NCBI GenBank assembly: GCA_963704565.1
Contig: OY969917.1
Coordinates: 3,658,001 to 3,722,000, forward strand
From: Rhodoblastus sp963704565
Lineage (GTDB): Bacteria; Pseudomonadota; Alphaproteobacteria; Rhizobiales; Beijerinckiaceae
Direction of reading: 5' to 3'
Length of the DNA: 64,000 nt
Part shown: piece after piece, positions 8,887 to 16,834 of the stretch
Layout: each line of letters begins with the position of its first letter
Numbering within the stretch: the stretch's first letter is position 1
Made by a program: the position numbers and the translations under genes
The notes under the pieces: generated by a model
What the model was told of the DNA's origin: nothing
What the model saw: only the letters and a program-made list of their open reading frames with translations
The model's database searches: none

Positions 8887-8916
8887 ACGGCCCGCCTCCG
8901 AACAGAGGCGGGCCGT
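8887..8916 (-). terminator. 12-bp stem between convergent glcF and tusA transcripts
   Basis: ACGGCCCGCCTC (8887-8898) pairs perfectly with 8905-8916 around a six-base loop. Read on the minus strand the stem is followed by TTTGCTTTG, a weak T-tract that could end the minus-strand sulfur operon whose last gene stops at 8942. On the plus strand there is no T-run, but the stem could still end the glc transcript. Confidence 0.6.
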
Positions 8917-8941
8917 GTGGCGAATGCCATTTGCCGTGAGA

Positions 8942-9169
8942 TCAGGCGACGTGCTTGATCACAAAGCGATAGACGCCGCCGTCGGACGTCGACTCGACCA
9001 GCTCATTGCCGGTGGTGCGGCAGAAGGCGGCGAAGTCGGCGACGGAGCCCGGGTCGGTCGCGAGAATTTCCAGGGTGCCGCCGGCGGGCACTTCCTTGAG
9101 GGTCTTCTTCGCGCGCAGGATCGGCAGCGGGCAGTTCAGACCCTTGGCGTCGAGCGTTTTATCAGCCAT
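8942..9169 (-). CDS. tusA: TusA-family sulfur carrier protein
   Basis: A 75-residue SirA/TusA-fold protein that carries persulfide sulfur on the cysteine of its CPLP motif ('GLNCPLPILRAKK', Cys13). In Dsr-dependent sulfur oxidizers TusA passes sulfur to DsrEFH and DsrC in the cytoplasm. It is the last gene of the minus-strand cluster, 32 bases after the DsrE2 gene, and tusA-dsrE2 is a known conserved pair. The tRNA thiolation TusA of E. coli is the same family, but context points to dissimilatory sulfur transfer. Confidence 0.92.
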   Translation of the reverse strand: MADKTLDAKGLNCPLPILRAKKTLKEVPAGGTLEILATDPGSVADFAAFCRTTGNELVESTSDGGVYRFVIKHVA

Positions 9170-9201
9170 CGTTTCCTCTTTTTTGGTTTGGTGGTGAAAC
9201 T

Positions 9202-9708
9202 TCAGATGAAGAGATTGATTTCGGACTTCAACGCCTTTTCCATATAGGTCGCCGCGCCGCCGATCTCGATGCCGTCGATCAGGTCCGACGCCTTATATTC
9301 GAACAGGTCGAGCGTCATCTGGCAGGCGATGATCTTCACGTCGGATTCGATCGCCGCTTCGCGAAGCTCCTCGATCGAGGCGACGCCCTTGCTCTTGATC
9401 AGATTCTTCATCATGGTGGTCGCGCCGGCGTCAACGCCGGGGAGCATGTTGACGATGTTCGGCATGGCCATATGCATGCCCATCACGGGCATTTTCATGG
9501 CGGCGTTGCCGAGCGCCGTCACCTGAAGGTCCAGCTTCTTCTTGAGAATTTCCAGGCCGTAGAAGGTGAAGAACAAGGTGACGTCGACGCCCATGGCGGC
9601 TGCGGTGGTCGCCAGGATCAGGGGCGGATAGGCCCAGTCGAGCGATCCCTTGGTGACGATGATCGTCATGGATTTGGCGTTCGCGCCGGCGTCAGTATTC
9701 TCGGTCAT
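9202..9708 (-). CDS. dsrE2: DsrE2-type sulfur-trafficking protein
   Basis: A 168-residue DsrE/DsrF/DsrH-like family protein of the DsrE2 class, believed to move sulfane sulfur from the membrane or rhodanese towards TusA. It shows 'IIVTKGSLDWAYPPLILAT' near the N-terminus, a Met/Pro-rich 'MPVMGMHMAMPNIV' segment, and one conserved cysteine in 'IIACQMTLDLFEYK' near residue 128. The start at 9708 is set by an AAGGA eight bases upstream; a longer in-frame reading from 9777 begins inside the spacer. It lies between sqr and tusA and is probably cotranscribed with them. Confidence 0.9.
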   Translation of the reverse strand: MTENTDAGANAKSMTIIVTKGSLDWAYPPLILATTAAAMGVDVTLFFTFYGLEILKKKLDLQVTALGNAAMKMPVMGMHMAMPNIVNMLPGVDAGATTMMKNLIKSKGVASIEELREAAIESDVKIIACQMTLDLFEYKASDLIDGIEIGGAATYMEKALKSEINLFI

Positions 9709-9760
9709 TTGGTTTTCCTTGGTATATGGGAAGCGCGCCGGCGGGGCCGGCGCGTCCGGT

Positions 9761-11044
9761 TCAGTCGGTGGTGACATTCTTGAGCTTGGCGATGCCCATC
9801 ATGCTGAGGGCGGCGGATTCATAGAACGGCTCGCTCTCACCCTTGCGCATCTTGCGGATGAAATATTTCTCGAAGCCGATTTTGGCGGCGTGGACCCAAC
9901 GGCCCTGACCCGACCAGTTGACGTTGCGCGGCGGAATCTGCGGCTGGGCGACGAAGGCGATGCCGCTGTCGCCGAAATCCGCCAGACAGATCGCGTTCCA
10001 AGTGCCGCGGTAGATCGGCGGGCGCCCGCGCAGCATCTCGCCGATGTTCTTGGCCGTCGCGGTGACCATGGATTCGATCATGAAGCCGGTCTTCGGCACG
10101 CCGCAGGGAACCGGCGTCGGGCCCATCGGCGGGATGGCGACGCAGACGCCCACCGAGAAGACGTTCTTGTATTTCGGGTTCTGCTGATGCTTGTCCACGA
10201 TGACGAAGCCACGCGGATTGACCAGCCCGTCGATGCCCCGCAATGGCTTGATGCCGCGGAAGGCCGGCAGCATCATCGCCATGCCGAAAGGCAGTTCGTG
10301 CGTCGCCGCGACGGAGCCGTCGGCGGCGACTTGCTCGACGGTCATCTTGCCCGCTTCGACCTTTTTCACGCGTGTGTCGGTCAGCCACTTGATGTGCTTC
10401 TCGCGCATCTCGCTTTCGAGCAGGCCCTTGGTGTCGCCGACGCCGTCGAGGCCGAGATGGCCGACATAGGGTTCGGCGGTCACGAAGGTCATCGGCACCT
10501 GATCGCGAATCTTGCGCCGCCGCAGTTCGGTTTCGAGGATGAAGGTGAATTCATAGGCCGGCCCGAAGCAGGACGCGCCCTGCACCGCGCCGGTGATGAT
10601 CGGGCCGGGCTTCTTGCAGAATTCCTCGAAGGTCACAGACGCCTTTTCGGCGTGGTCGATATGGCAGACCGAGGTGGTGAAGCCCTCCGGCCCGAGGCCC
10701 TCGATCTCGTCGAAAGCCAGTTCCGGCCCGGTGGCGATAATCAGATAATCGTACGAAATTTTCGTGCCGTCCTCGAGCTCGAGGCTGTTGGCCTCGGGGT
10801 CCATCTTGGCGACCGGGACCGGCTTGAAATTGATGCCGCGCTTGGCGAAAGTCGGCGCGAGATCGACTTCGATCGACTCGCGGGTGCGCCAGCCGACGGG
10901 AACCCATGGATTGCTGGGCACGAAATGATAGACCGGATCCTTGGTGACGACTGTCAGCCGATCTTCAGGACGCATATGGTCCTTCATTTCGTAAGCCATG
11001 ATGGTGCCGCCGAGCCCGGCGCCCATGATGACGATTTCCGCCAT
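9761..11044 (-). CDS. sqr: Sulfide:quinone oxidoreductase
   Basis: A 427-residue FAD flavoprotein that oxidizes sulfide to sulfane sulfur (polysulfide) and reduces the quinone pool, bound to the periplasmic face of the inner membrane. An N-terminal dinucleotide fold 'VIMGAGLGGTIMAYEM' is followed by all three catalytic cysteines: Cys127 ('SVCHIDHA'), Cys159 ('GASCFGPAYE') and Cys353 ('NAICLADFGD'). The C-terminal 'FEKYFIRKMRKG.SEPFYE' is the amphipathic membrane-binding tail. From memory the sequence resembles the Acidithiobacillus ferrooxidans enzyme throughout. The ATG at 11044 has GGGAGG upstream. There is no signal peptide, as is usual for SQR. Confidence 0.92.
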   Translation of the reverse strand: MAEIVIMGAGLGGTIMAYEMKDHMRPEDRLTVVTKDPVYHFVPSNPWVPVGWRTRESIEVDLAPTFAKRGINFKPVPVAKMDPEANSLELEDGTKISYDYLIIATGPELAFDEIEGLGPEGFTTSVCHIDHAEKASVTFEEFCKKPGPIITGAVQGASCFGPAYEFTFILETELRRRKIRDQVPMTFVTAEPYVGHLGLDGVGDTKGLLESEMREKHIKWLTDTRVKKVEAGKMTVEQVAADGSVAATHELPFGMAMMLPAFRGIKPLRGIDGLVNPRGFVIVDKHQQNPKYKNVFSVGVCVAIPPMGPTPVPCGVPKTGFMIESMVTATAKNIGEMLRGRPPIYRGTWNAICLADFGDSGIAFVAQPQIPPRNVNWSGQGRWVHAAKIGFEKYFIRKMRKGESEPFYESAALSMMGIAKLKNVTTD

Positions 11045-11181
11045 GCTACCCTCCCCCATTGCGGGCGTTGCAAAATGCCGCCCATTTTTGTCGGATCAGA
11101 TTATTCGCATTTGTTGGAATGTCGAGTGGAATCCGCGCGGCGACCGGCGCCTTTTTCGAGGCGCCGCGCGGAGGCGAGGTT

Positions 11182-13191
11182 TCAATAACGGGCGTCGAAC
11201 GGCTTTCCGCCCTTCGGCCAGTCGTTAACCTTGGGCGGATAATCCATCCGGGGCTGGTGGGAGAAGAATTCCGCGACATCGAGCGAATCCTGGTCCGACA
11301 GGCCGCCCTGGTCCTGCGGGAAGAACTCGCGATGGGCGATCGGCATGTTCGCCTTGACGAAGCCGGCGGCCGTCGAAGTGCGGGCCATGCCGGCGCCGAT
11401 GTTATAGGACTGGTCGCCCCACAGCGGCGGAAAAATCCAGTCGCCGGCGGCGCTCCTGGTCCCTTCGCCGTTCTTGCCGTGGCAGACGGCGCATTTTTCG
11501 GCGAAGACCTTCTCGCCATGCGCCGGATCCGGCTTCATCGCACGGTCGAGCTTGGGCAGGCCGCGGCCGAGAATCTTGCCGTCCGGCCCCTTCTCGCCTT
11601 TCAGCCAAGCCATATAAGCGACCATGGCCTTCATCTCGGGCGAATCGACCGCCAGCGGCGCGCCGTGCATCGAACGCTGGAAGCAGCCGTTCAGGCGGTC
11701 CTCGATGGTGATGACGTGGCCGGCGCGCTTGTTGTACGTCGGGAACAGCGACACGACGCCGAAATAAGGCGAGGCCTTGGCGATGGTGCCGCCGTCGAGA
11801 TGGCAGGAATTGCAATCCAGCGCGTCGCCGACATTGGTCGGCAGCAGCTTGTGGGTCTGCGCCATCAGACGCAGGCCAAAGATCAACTGCCCCGAATTGG
11901 GCGCGGTCAACAGATCGCTCAGGCGCGGCGTCAGGATCGTCTTCGGCGCGGGCGGCGGCAGAGCCAGTTCGGCGCGCATGGCCTTGACCTGGTCGGCCGT
12001 GATCCCGGTCGTCCTGGCGCCCCAGGAGCTACGGCCGAAATTGAGGATTTCCGCCAGCTCTTCGTCGGTCAGGCGGTTGAAGGCTGGCATCTTGAACTGA
12101 TGCCCCTCGAACGCGGTCGGCGCGGCGGTTCCGCCCGCCAGGACGATATGCAGGACCGACGTCGGATCCTTGGAGAGGAAAGCCGGATTGCCGGCAAGCG
12201 CCGGGAAGATATTGGGCGCGCCGAGACCCGTCCTCTGGTGGCAGGAGGCGCAGAATTGCTCGTAGCCCAGGCCGCCGCGCGTGCCGTAAAGCGTCTTTTC
12301 GTCGCCGGCCTCGACCACCTGCGGCCTGGTTCCGGGAGGCGCCAGCGAGACGAGATAACGCGCCATGGCGCGCAGGTCGTCGTCGGTGAAATATTGCGTG
12401 CTGTAGTGGACGACCTCGGCCATCGGCCCGAACACCATGGTGTGCGTCTCGGCGCCGGTCTTCAGCAGTTTGAACAGACCGGCCTCGGAGGTCAGGTCGC
12501 GCAGGCTGATGGCGCGCCACGGGCCGATGGTCGAGCCGGCGAGATAATCGGGGCTGGCGGCGGTATAGGCCTTTTCCTGCAAGGCCAGGCCGCGCGGCGT
12601 GTGGCAGGTTCCGCAATGGCCGAGGCCCTCGACGATATAGGCGCCGCGATTCCATTGCGCGTCCCTGGCCGGATCGGGCGTGAACGGCTTCCTGTCCAGG
12701 AACAGCAGGTTCCAGAAATACATGCTCGCCCGGATATTGAAGGGGAAATGCATTTCCGCCGGCTTGTCGGCCTGCTCGACCGGAGCGACGCCCTTCATGA
12801 AATAAGCATAAAGCGCCGCGACATCCTCGTCCGTCACCTTGACGAAGGAAGGATAGGGCATGGCGGGATAGAGATGACGGCCGTCCGCCGCGACGCCGTC
12901 GCGCAGAGCGCGGCTGAACTGTTCCAGCGTGTAGGAGCCGATCCCGGTCTTGGGGTCGGGGGTGATATTGGTCGAATAGACGGCGCCGCCGGGGGTCTTG
13001 AAGGCGAGCCCGCCGGCCATGGTCTTGCCGCCCTCGCCGGTGTGGCAGGCCGCGCAATCGCCGAGATGCGCGAGATAGGCCCCCCGCGCCACCAGGGCGT
13101 CGTCGCCCGAAGGCGCCGCCCAGGCGGGGGCGGCGCTCAGACCGGCGAATACCAACGCGGCGACACGCGCGCACGCGCGCTTCGTGGCCAT
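11182..13191 (-). CDS. Pentaheme cytochrome c: triheme dehydrogenase-type cytochrome fused to a TsdA-like diheme module
   Basis: A 669-residue exported protein (signal peptide to about Ala25) with five CxxCH heme sites at residues 46-50, 193-197, 314-318, 460-464 and 567-571. Residues 30-400 resemble the triheme cytochrome subunit of membrane alcohol/gluconate dehydrogenases ('NITPDPKTGIGSYT.EQF..ALRDGV'). Residues 425-669 resemble the SoxA/TsdA diheme family: 'DCNSCHLDGGT', 'FPTYNKRAGHV.TIEDRLNGCFQRSMHG', then a class I domain. Cys503 sits where TsdA and SoxA carry the cysteine that ligates the catalytic heme. I infer an enzyme acting on thiosulfate or a polysulfide with its own electron-transfer relay. 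The start at 13191 has GGGAGGGG upstream. No dehydrogenase partner gene is adjacent. Confidence 0.82.
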   Translation of the reverse strand: MATKRACARVAALVFAGLSAAPAWAAPSGDDALVARGAYLAHLGDCAACHTGEGGKTMAGGLAFKTPGGAVYSTNITPDPKTGIGSYTLEQFSRALRDGVAADGRHLYPAMPYPSFVKVTDEDVAALYAYFMKGVAPVEQADKPAEMHFPFNIRASMYFWNLLFLDRKPFTPDPARDAQWNRGAYIVEGLGHCGTCHTPRGLALQEKAYTAASPDYLAGSTIGPWRAISLRDLTSEAGLFKLLKTGAETHTMVFGPMAEVVHYSTQYFTDDDLRAMARYLVSLAPPGTRPQVVEAGDEKTLYGTRGGLGYEQFCASCHQRTGLGAPNIFPALAGNPAFLSKDPTSVLHIVLAGGTAAPTAFEGHQFKMPAFNRLTDEELAEILNFGRSSWGARTTGITADQVKAMRAELALPPPAPKTILTPRLSDLLTAPNSGQLIFGLRLMAQTHKLLPTNVGDALDCNSCHLDGGTIAKASPYFGVVSLFPTYNKRAGHVITIEDRLNGCFQRSMHGAPLAVDSPEMKAMVAYMAWLKGEKGPDGKILGRGLPKLDRAMKPDPAHGEKVFAEKCAVCHGKNGEGTRSAAGDWIFPPLWGDQSYNIGAGMARTSTAAGFVKANMPIAHREFFPQDQGGLSDQDSLDVAEFFSHQPRMDYPPKVNDWPKGGKPFDARY

Positions 13192-13269
13192 ATTCCCCTC
13201 CCATGTCACGCACGCCTTGGCGGCGTGTCGTCGTTGCGCGCGGCCGGGTTCCGGCCCCGCCCCGCGATG

Positions 13270-13794
13270 TTAGGCCGAACGGCGCTCCAGCCACGCGAAA
13301 ACCGCGAGACTGACGGCGGCCAGGCCCAGAAGCCAGACGAGATCCGGCGCGCCGGTCAGTTCCGGCAGCCGAACCTTCCCCAAAGCCCAGACATTCAGAA
13401 TATGCGCCTTGATCCAGCTGAAGCTGAAGGCGTAGAGCATGGCGCCGGCGATCATGCCGAGGACGGTGACCAGGGCGTGCAGGCTGCCCGTGGCGGTCGC
13501 GGCCAGGGCCGTGCCGGGACAATAGCCGAGAATCGCCACCGCCAGCCCGAACATTGCGCCGCCGAGCGCGACGGCGAGCACATTGGCTTCCTTGATATGA
13601 TAGGTCGCGTCACCATGATGGATCAGCACAAGGACGCCCAGCCCGCCGACGACAATGGCGGAAAGCAGCATCTTCAGCATGGTGAAGTCGCGGAAACAGA
13701 ACTGGCCCTCGACGACATTGCTGTCGGTCACCCGGGCGCGAGTGAGCAGGAAGCCGAAGGCGAAACCAACGGCCAAGCCGAGCAGGACAGTCAT
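13270..13794 (-). CDS. YeeE/YedE-family membrane protein, second half
   Basis: A 174-residue membrane protein with about five helices, of the sulfur-transport (YeeE/YedE, DUF395) family that includes the thiosulfate importer TsuA. It carries the conserved motif 'GYCPGTALAATATG' (about residues 90-103), whose cysteine is part of the sulfur-relay path in TsuA. Classical members are single proteins of roughly 350 residues; here the family is split into two genes overlapping by four bases (13791-13794, ATGA). Likely role: import of thiosulfate or another sulfane-sulfur species. Substrate is inferred from context. Confidence 0.85.
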   Translation of the reverse strand: MTVLLGLAVGFAFGFLLTRARVTDSNVVEGQFCFRDFTMLKMLLSAIVVGGLGVLVLIHHGDATYHIKEANVLAVALGGAMFGLAVAILGYCPGTALAATATGSLHALVTVLGMIAGAMLYAFSFSWIKAHILNVWALGKVRLPELTGAPDLVWLLGLAAVSLAVFAWLERRSA

Positions 13795-14348
13795 GGCGTT
13801 CCCTTCCGTCCGAAGATGATCCGCACGCCGATCACGGCGCTGGCGAAGACGACGACGATGAAGATCCAGCTCGACAAGGCGAGCTGCAGGGTTCCGGACA
13901 AGCCATGGCCGCTGGTGCAGCCCCCCGCCATGCGCGCGCCGAACATCAGCAGCGCGCCGGCGAGGAAGGAGGCGATAAAACGCTTGGCGACCGATCCGCC
14001 GAACCGCGCGCGCCAGAAATTCGGCACGGTTTCGACACGGAAGGTTCCCGATACAAGCGAGGAAACCAGGGCGCCCGCCATCAGGCCGATCAGGAAGATG
14101 ACGCTGTAATCCCAGGAAAAAGGCATGGGCGCCCAATAGGGATTATGCGCGGCGGCCTCGGCGCCGACGAACAGCGCCGCGACCGGCTGCGCGGCGCGCG
14201 ACAAAGCCGTGGTGACGCCGAGCGGATCCTTCGGGACGGCGAAGGCGACCCAGCTCAGCACGCCGATGGCGGCGCCCAGGAGGTAAGGCGCAAGGTCAAG
14301 CTTTCGCCCCTCCGCGCTCCGCGAAAGACTGGTCGTCGATATCGACAT
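13791..14348 (-). CDS. YeeE/YedE-family membrane protein, first half
   Basis: A 185-residue membrane protein with a short polar N-terminus, four to five helices and the family motif 'GARMAGGCTSGHGLSG' (about residues 138-153), whose cysteine matches the other conserved sulfur-binding position of the YeeE/YedE transporters. It overlaps the next gene by four bases, so the two halves are probably made together and pair in the membrane. The gene follows the binding-protein gene in the same minus-strand operon. Confidence 0.85.
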   Translation of the reverse strand: MSISTTSLSRSAEGRKLDLAPYLLGAAIGVLSWVAFAVPKDPLGVTTALSRAAQPVAALFVGAEAAAHNPYWAPMPFSWDYSVIFLIGLMAGALVSSLVSGTFRVETVPNFWRARFGGSVAKRFIASFLAGALLMFGARMAGGCTSGHGLSGTLQLALSSWIFIVVVFASAVIGVRIIFGRKGTP

Positions 14349-14387
14349 TTTGGTCCTCCCTCAAGTTGGGCGCCGGCTTTGTGTCAT

Positions 14388-15392
14388 TCAGTTGGCGGCG
14401 CCCTTGTATGGCTTGAAGCCATATTTCTCGAAAATCGCCAGCGACTGCGGCGATTGAATGAATTCGAGCCACAGTTTGGCGGCCGCCGGATGCGGCGCGC
14501 CCTTAACCACAGCGCCGCCATAGATCGCAGTCGCGTTCTGCGCGTCGGGAATATCGACATGCCCGATCGGATGGCCGGCTTTTTCCTGGAAGATCGCTTC
14601 GGATTGCCAGGTCACGCCGGCCTGCGCCTTGCCCTGCATCAGATAGAGCGGAGACTGGCGATGGTGGATATGGGTCAGGATGGTTTCGCCATTGGCGACC
14701 TTGGTTTCATAGACCGCCTTGACCAGAGCGTCGCCGCCCGCCTTGGCGAGCGCGGCCTTGATCTGGCGGGCGACGCCCTCGAAGGCCGGATTCGGCATGA
14801 CCAGCTTGATTCCCGGCTTGCCGAGATCCTGGAGGCCGGTCACATGCGCGGGATTGGCCTTCGGAATCATGATCGTCAGCGTATTGGTGGCGTAAGGAAC
14901 GCCGGGCGCATCCAGCATGTCCTCGCCGACATATTGCTTGATCTTCTTGTAGCCCGCGAAATAGACGTCCGGCTTCACCGTCCAGGTCATGTTGCCAACG
15001 GTGATGGTTCCGCCGGCCTTGATCTGCTGAACCAGCAGGCCTGGCGGAATCGTCTCCCAATAGACGCGGCCCTTGAATTCGGGATGCAGCTTCTCGAACG
15101 TGTCGACCAGTTCGGCGGTGGCGAAAAAGTAATTTCCGCCGAAGAACAAAGCCAGTTTCGGATCCTGGGGCGAACCGTGGAAGTCGGCGAGATTGTCGGC
15201 GTCCGGCTCGGTGAAGTCGAGGCCGCGCTGGGCGGTGGCAACGTCGTTATTGGCGCCGCCCTGCCACGGCGGGGCGAAGTCGGGACGCAGCTTGACGCCC
15301 TCCGCCCGCGCGCCCGTGGAAACGCCCAAAGACGCGCCGGCAGCCAAAAGCGCCGCCGCGGCGAACAACGCCGCGCGCGAAAGAAGTTTCAT
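14388..15392 (-). CDS. ModA-like periplasmic substrate-binding protein
   Basis: An exported protein of about 334 residues with a clear signal peptide ending near 'GARAEG'. The rest has the type II periplasmic binding fold of the molybdate/sulfate (ModA/WtpA/SBP_bac_11) class, with 'LALFFGGNYFF' and 'LVMPNPAFEGVARQIKAAL'. There is no ABC permease or ATPase nearby, so it may serve the split YedE transporter or act as a sulfur-anion carrier; that is inference. An AAGGA eight bases upstream favours the ATG at 15392 over the one two codons earlier (15398). It starts 12 bases after the exported DsrE-like gene ends. Confidence 0.75.
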   Translation of the reverse strand: MKLLSRAALFAAAALLAAGASLGVSTGARAEGVKLRPDFAPPWQGGANNDVATAQRGLDFTEPDADNLADFHGSPQDPKLALFFGGNYFFATAELVDTFEKLHPEFKGRVYWETIPPGLLVQQIKAGGTITVGNMTWTVKPDVYFAGYKKIKQYVGEDMLDAPGVPYATNTLTIMIPKANPAHVTGLQDLGKPGIKLVMPNPAFEGVARQIKAALAKAGGDALVKAVYETKVANGETILTHIHHRQSPLYLMQGKAQAGVTWQSEAIFQEKAGHPIGHVDIPDAQNATAIYGGAVVKGAPHPAAAKLWLEFIQSPQSLAIFEKYGFKPYKGAAN

Positions 15393-15403
15393 TTTCATAT
15401 TCC

Positions 15404-16183
15404 TTATTTCACGTAGGAGAAGCCGGCCATCGCCAGTTCGGGCAGGGTGCCGACGATGCCGGGCGTCAGGACGCAGCCGGGGATGATGTGATTGGTCAGT
15501 TCGGCCGCCATTGCGTCATGGGACAGCTTGTCGGGATTGACGCCCGACTTGATCAGCTTCTCGGAAACTTCCCACATCGTATTGTGGCAGGCGAGGAAGA
15601 CCACCCCGCGGCGCATCAGCGCCGGAATCGACACATTATGGCCGGAGAAGACGCCCTCTGCATTCTCGAAATCTTTTGCGTCGGCCGAGGCTCCGGGCTG
15701 TTCCGCGATGAAGACATTCTTCGGGAACTTGTCGCCGGCGAGCTTGGCGAGCTGATATTTGTCCCACATCGCCTGATCGAGCAAAGCGAGATGCGCCGTG
15801 CCATGGGTCGCGGAGACGACCAGGAAATTCGGGCGCCGGAAACCGAAGACCTGGGCGTTGAGCGCGTTGCGCATGCCGTTGAGCCAGGGGCTTGCGAGAT
15901 CGGTGTTGTCCCAGGTCTGTTTCGGCGCGCCGCGATAGGACAGAACCTCGGCAAGCGCTTCGTGATCCCAGTAATTCTTGTCGGTGAGAATCATCGGGAC
16001 GGTCTTGAAATCGCGGCGGCGGGGCGCCTTGGCGAGCTTGGCGGCCAGGTCCGCCAGCGTGTCCGAACCGACGGGAAGGACCATCGAATCGGCTTTGGCC
16101 GAACCTTCGGCGGCGAGCGCGCCCGCGAGGCCGAGGCCCATGGCGAAAAGGGCGTCCCTGCGTCCCACAACAGCGTCAGTCAT
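15404..16183 (-). CDS. Exported (Tat-type) DsrE-like protein
   Basis: A 259-residue protein with a twin-arginine-like leader ('GRRDALFAMGLG', residues 8-19) ending near 'GSAKADS'. The mature part has a DsrE/DsrF-like pattern: 'PNFLVVSATHGTAHLALLD', then 'RGVVFLACHNTMWEVSEKLI' with one cysteine, and the closing 'IVGTLPELAMAGFSYVK'. Cytoplasmic DsrE-family proteins bind persulfide on a cysteine in the same 'L.C..T' position. An exported version points to periplasmic sulfane-sulfur binding. It is the first gene of the minus-strand cluster, with GGGAGG before the ATG at 16183. Actual Tat export is predicted only from the leader. Confidence 0.78.
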   Translation of the reverse strand: MTDAVVGRRDALFAMGLGLAGALAAEGSAKADSMVLPVGSDTLADLAAKLAKAPRRRDFKTVPMILTDKNYWDHEALAEVLSYRGAPKQTWDNTDLASPWLNGMRNALNAQVFGFRRPNFLVVSATHGTAHLALLDQAMWDKYQLAKLAGDKFPKNVFIAEQPGASADAKDFENAEGVFSGHNVSIPALMRRGVVFLACHNTMWEVSEKLIKSGVNPDKLSHDAMAAELTNHIIPGCVLTPGIVGTLPELAMAGFSYVK

Positions 16184-16615
16184 TATTCCTCCCGTTGATG
16201 CTCGTCTTCGCGGCCTGCTTGATCGCCACGCCGCGGAAATCTGAAAAGGCCGCGCCTGGAGGGCGCGACATATTAGCACATTCGTATCATTTCAACCGTG
16301 CGACGGATGTCAAGGCGGTGGCGAATAATTCCCGCGCCGCCGCTTTTCGATCGCATGGTCGGCTTGAGCGGCCGTCAGCGAGGGCAGGCCGATCAAGCGG
16401 GTGGCGAACCAGCCCGAAGCGAGGCGCCTGACGCTCACCGGGAAGACAGGCAAGCCCATCGCCGACATGGCGTGGAAGCCGACCATGAGCCGGGAGGAAC
16501 GCGCTAGCGGAGGCAGACAGGCGACGGTCGACGCTTTGACAGGCCGTCGCAATATCCGAACCCGCGAATATCTAATCCATCGCATAATTTTGGACGGAAG
16601 GTTCGATTGGATCGA
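16184..16615. other. Gene-free spacer holding the promoter region of the minus-strand sulfur cluster
   Basis: No convincing gene is visible; the open frames on both strands lack ribosome sites and family likeness. On the minus strand TTGAAA (16293-16288) lies 17 bases before TATGTC (16270-16265), a possible promoter about 80 bases before the exported DsrE-like gene. Between these two boxes lies CATTCGTAT (16279-16287), similar to motifs before sqr, dsrA and dsrE. The stretch 16550-16610 is AT-rich and contains GCGAATATC. Confidence 0.4.
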
Positions 16616-16834
16616 TCATTTCCGTCCCTTCTGCGCATTCGCCCAGTCGAGCATGACGCGTCCCCACTTTTCGGCTGTCTCGTCGTCGATCTCGAGAATG
16701 GTGTAGCGCGCGCCTTCGCGGATTGTCAGGCGCAGCAGGGCCATGCCGCTCTCGTAATCGACTTCGTCGAGCTTGATCCTGCGACGGTAGGGCGCCTCGA
16801 TCTCGGCGATTTCCCGCTTCGGCGCCGTCGTCAT
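16616..16834 (-). CDS. Small uncharacterised protein next to the TauD-like dioxygenase
   Basis: A 72-residue acidic/basic mixed soluble protein without cysteine, signal peptide or membrane helix. Readable features are 'RRRIKLDEVDYESGMALLRLTIREG', an alternating strand pattern that suggests a small beta-rich fold, and 'WGRVMLDWANAQ' at the end. I do not recognise the family with certainty. Its ATG overlaps the stop of the preceding small gene (ATGA at 16831-16834), and the trio with the dioxygenase looks like one operon. Conservation of the overlap argues that it is real. Confidence 0.65.
   Translation of the reverse strand: MTTAPKREIAEIEAPYRRRIKLDEVDYESGMALLRLTIREGARYTILEIDDETAEKWGRVMLDWANAQKGRK

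Noticed and set aside
11059..14109. A very long open frame (over 1000 codons) on the plus strand, opposite sqr, the cytochrome and the YedE genes
   Set aside because: It is antisense to well-recognised genes, has Arg/Gly/His-rich low-complexity composition and no family likeness. High GC at third codon positions opens such frames.
16310..16585. A 91-codon minus-strand frame in the spacer before the sulfur cluster
   Set aside because: No ribosome site, Arg-rich composition and overlap with other random frames; treated as spacer.
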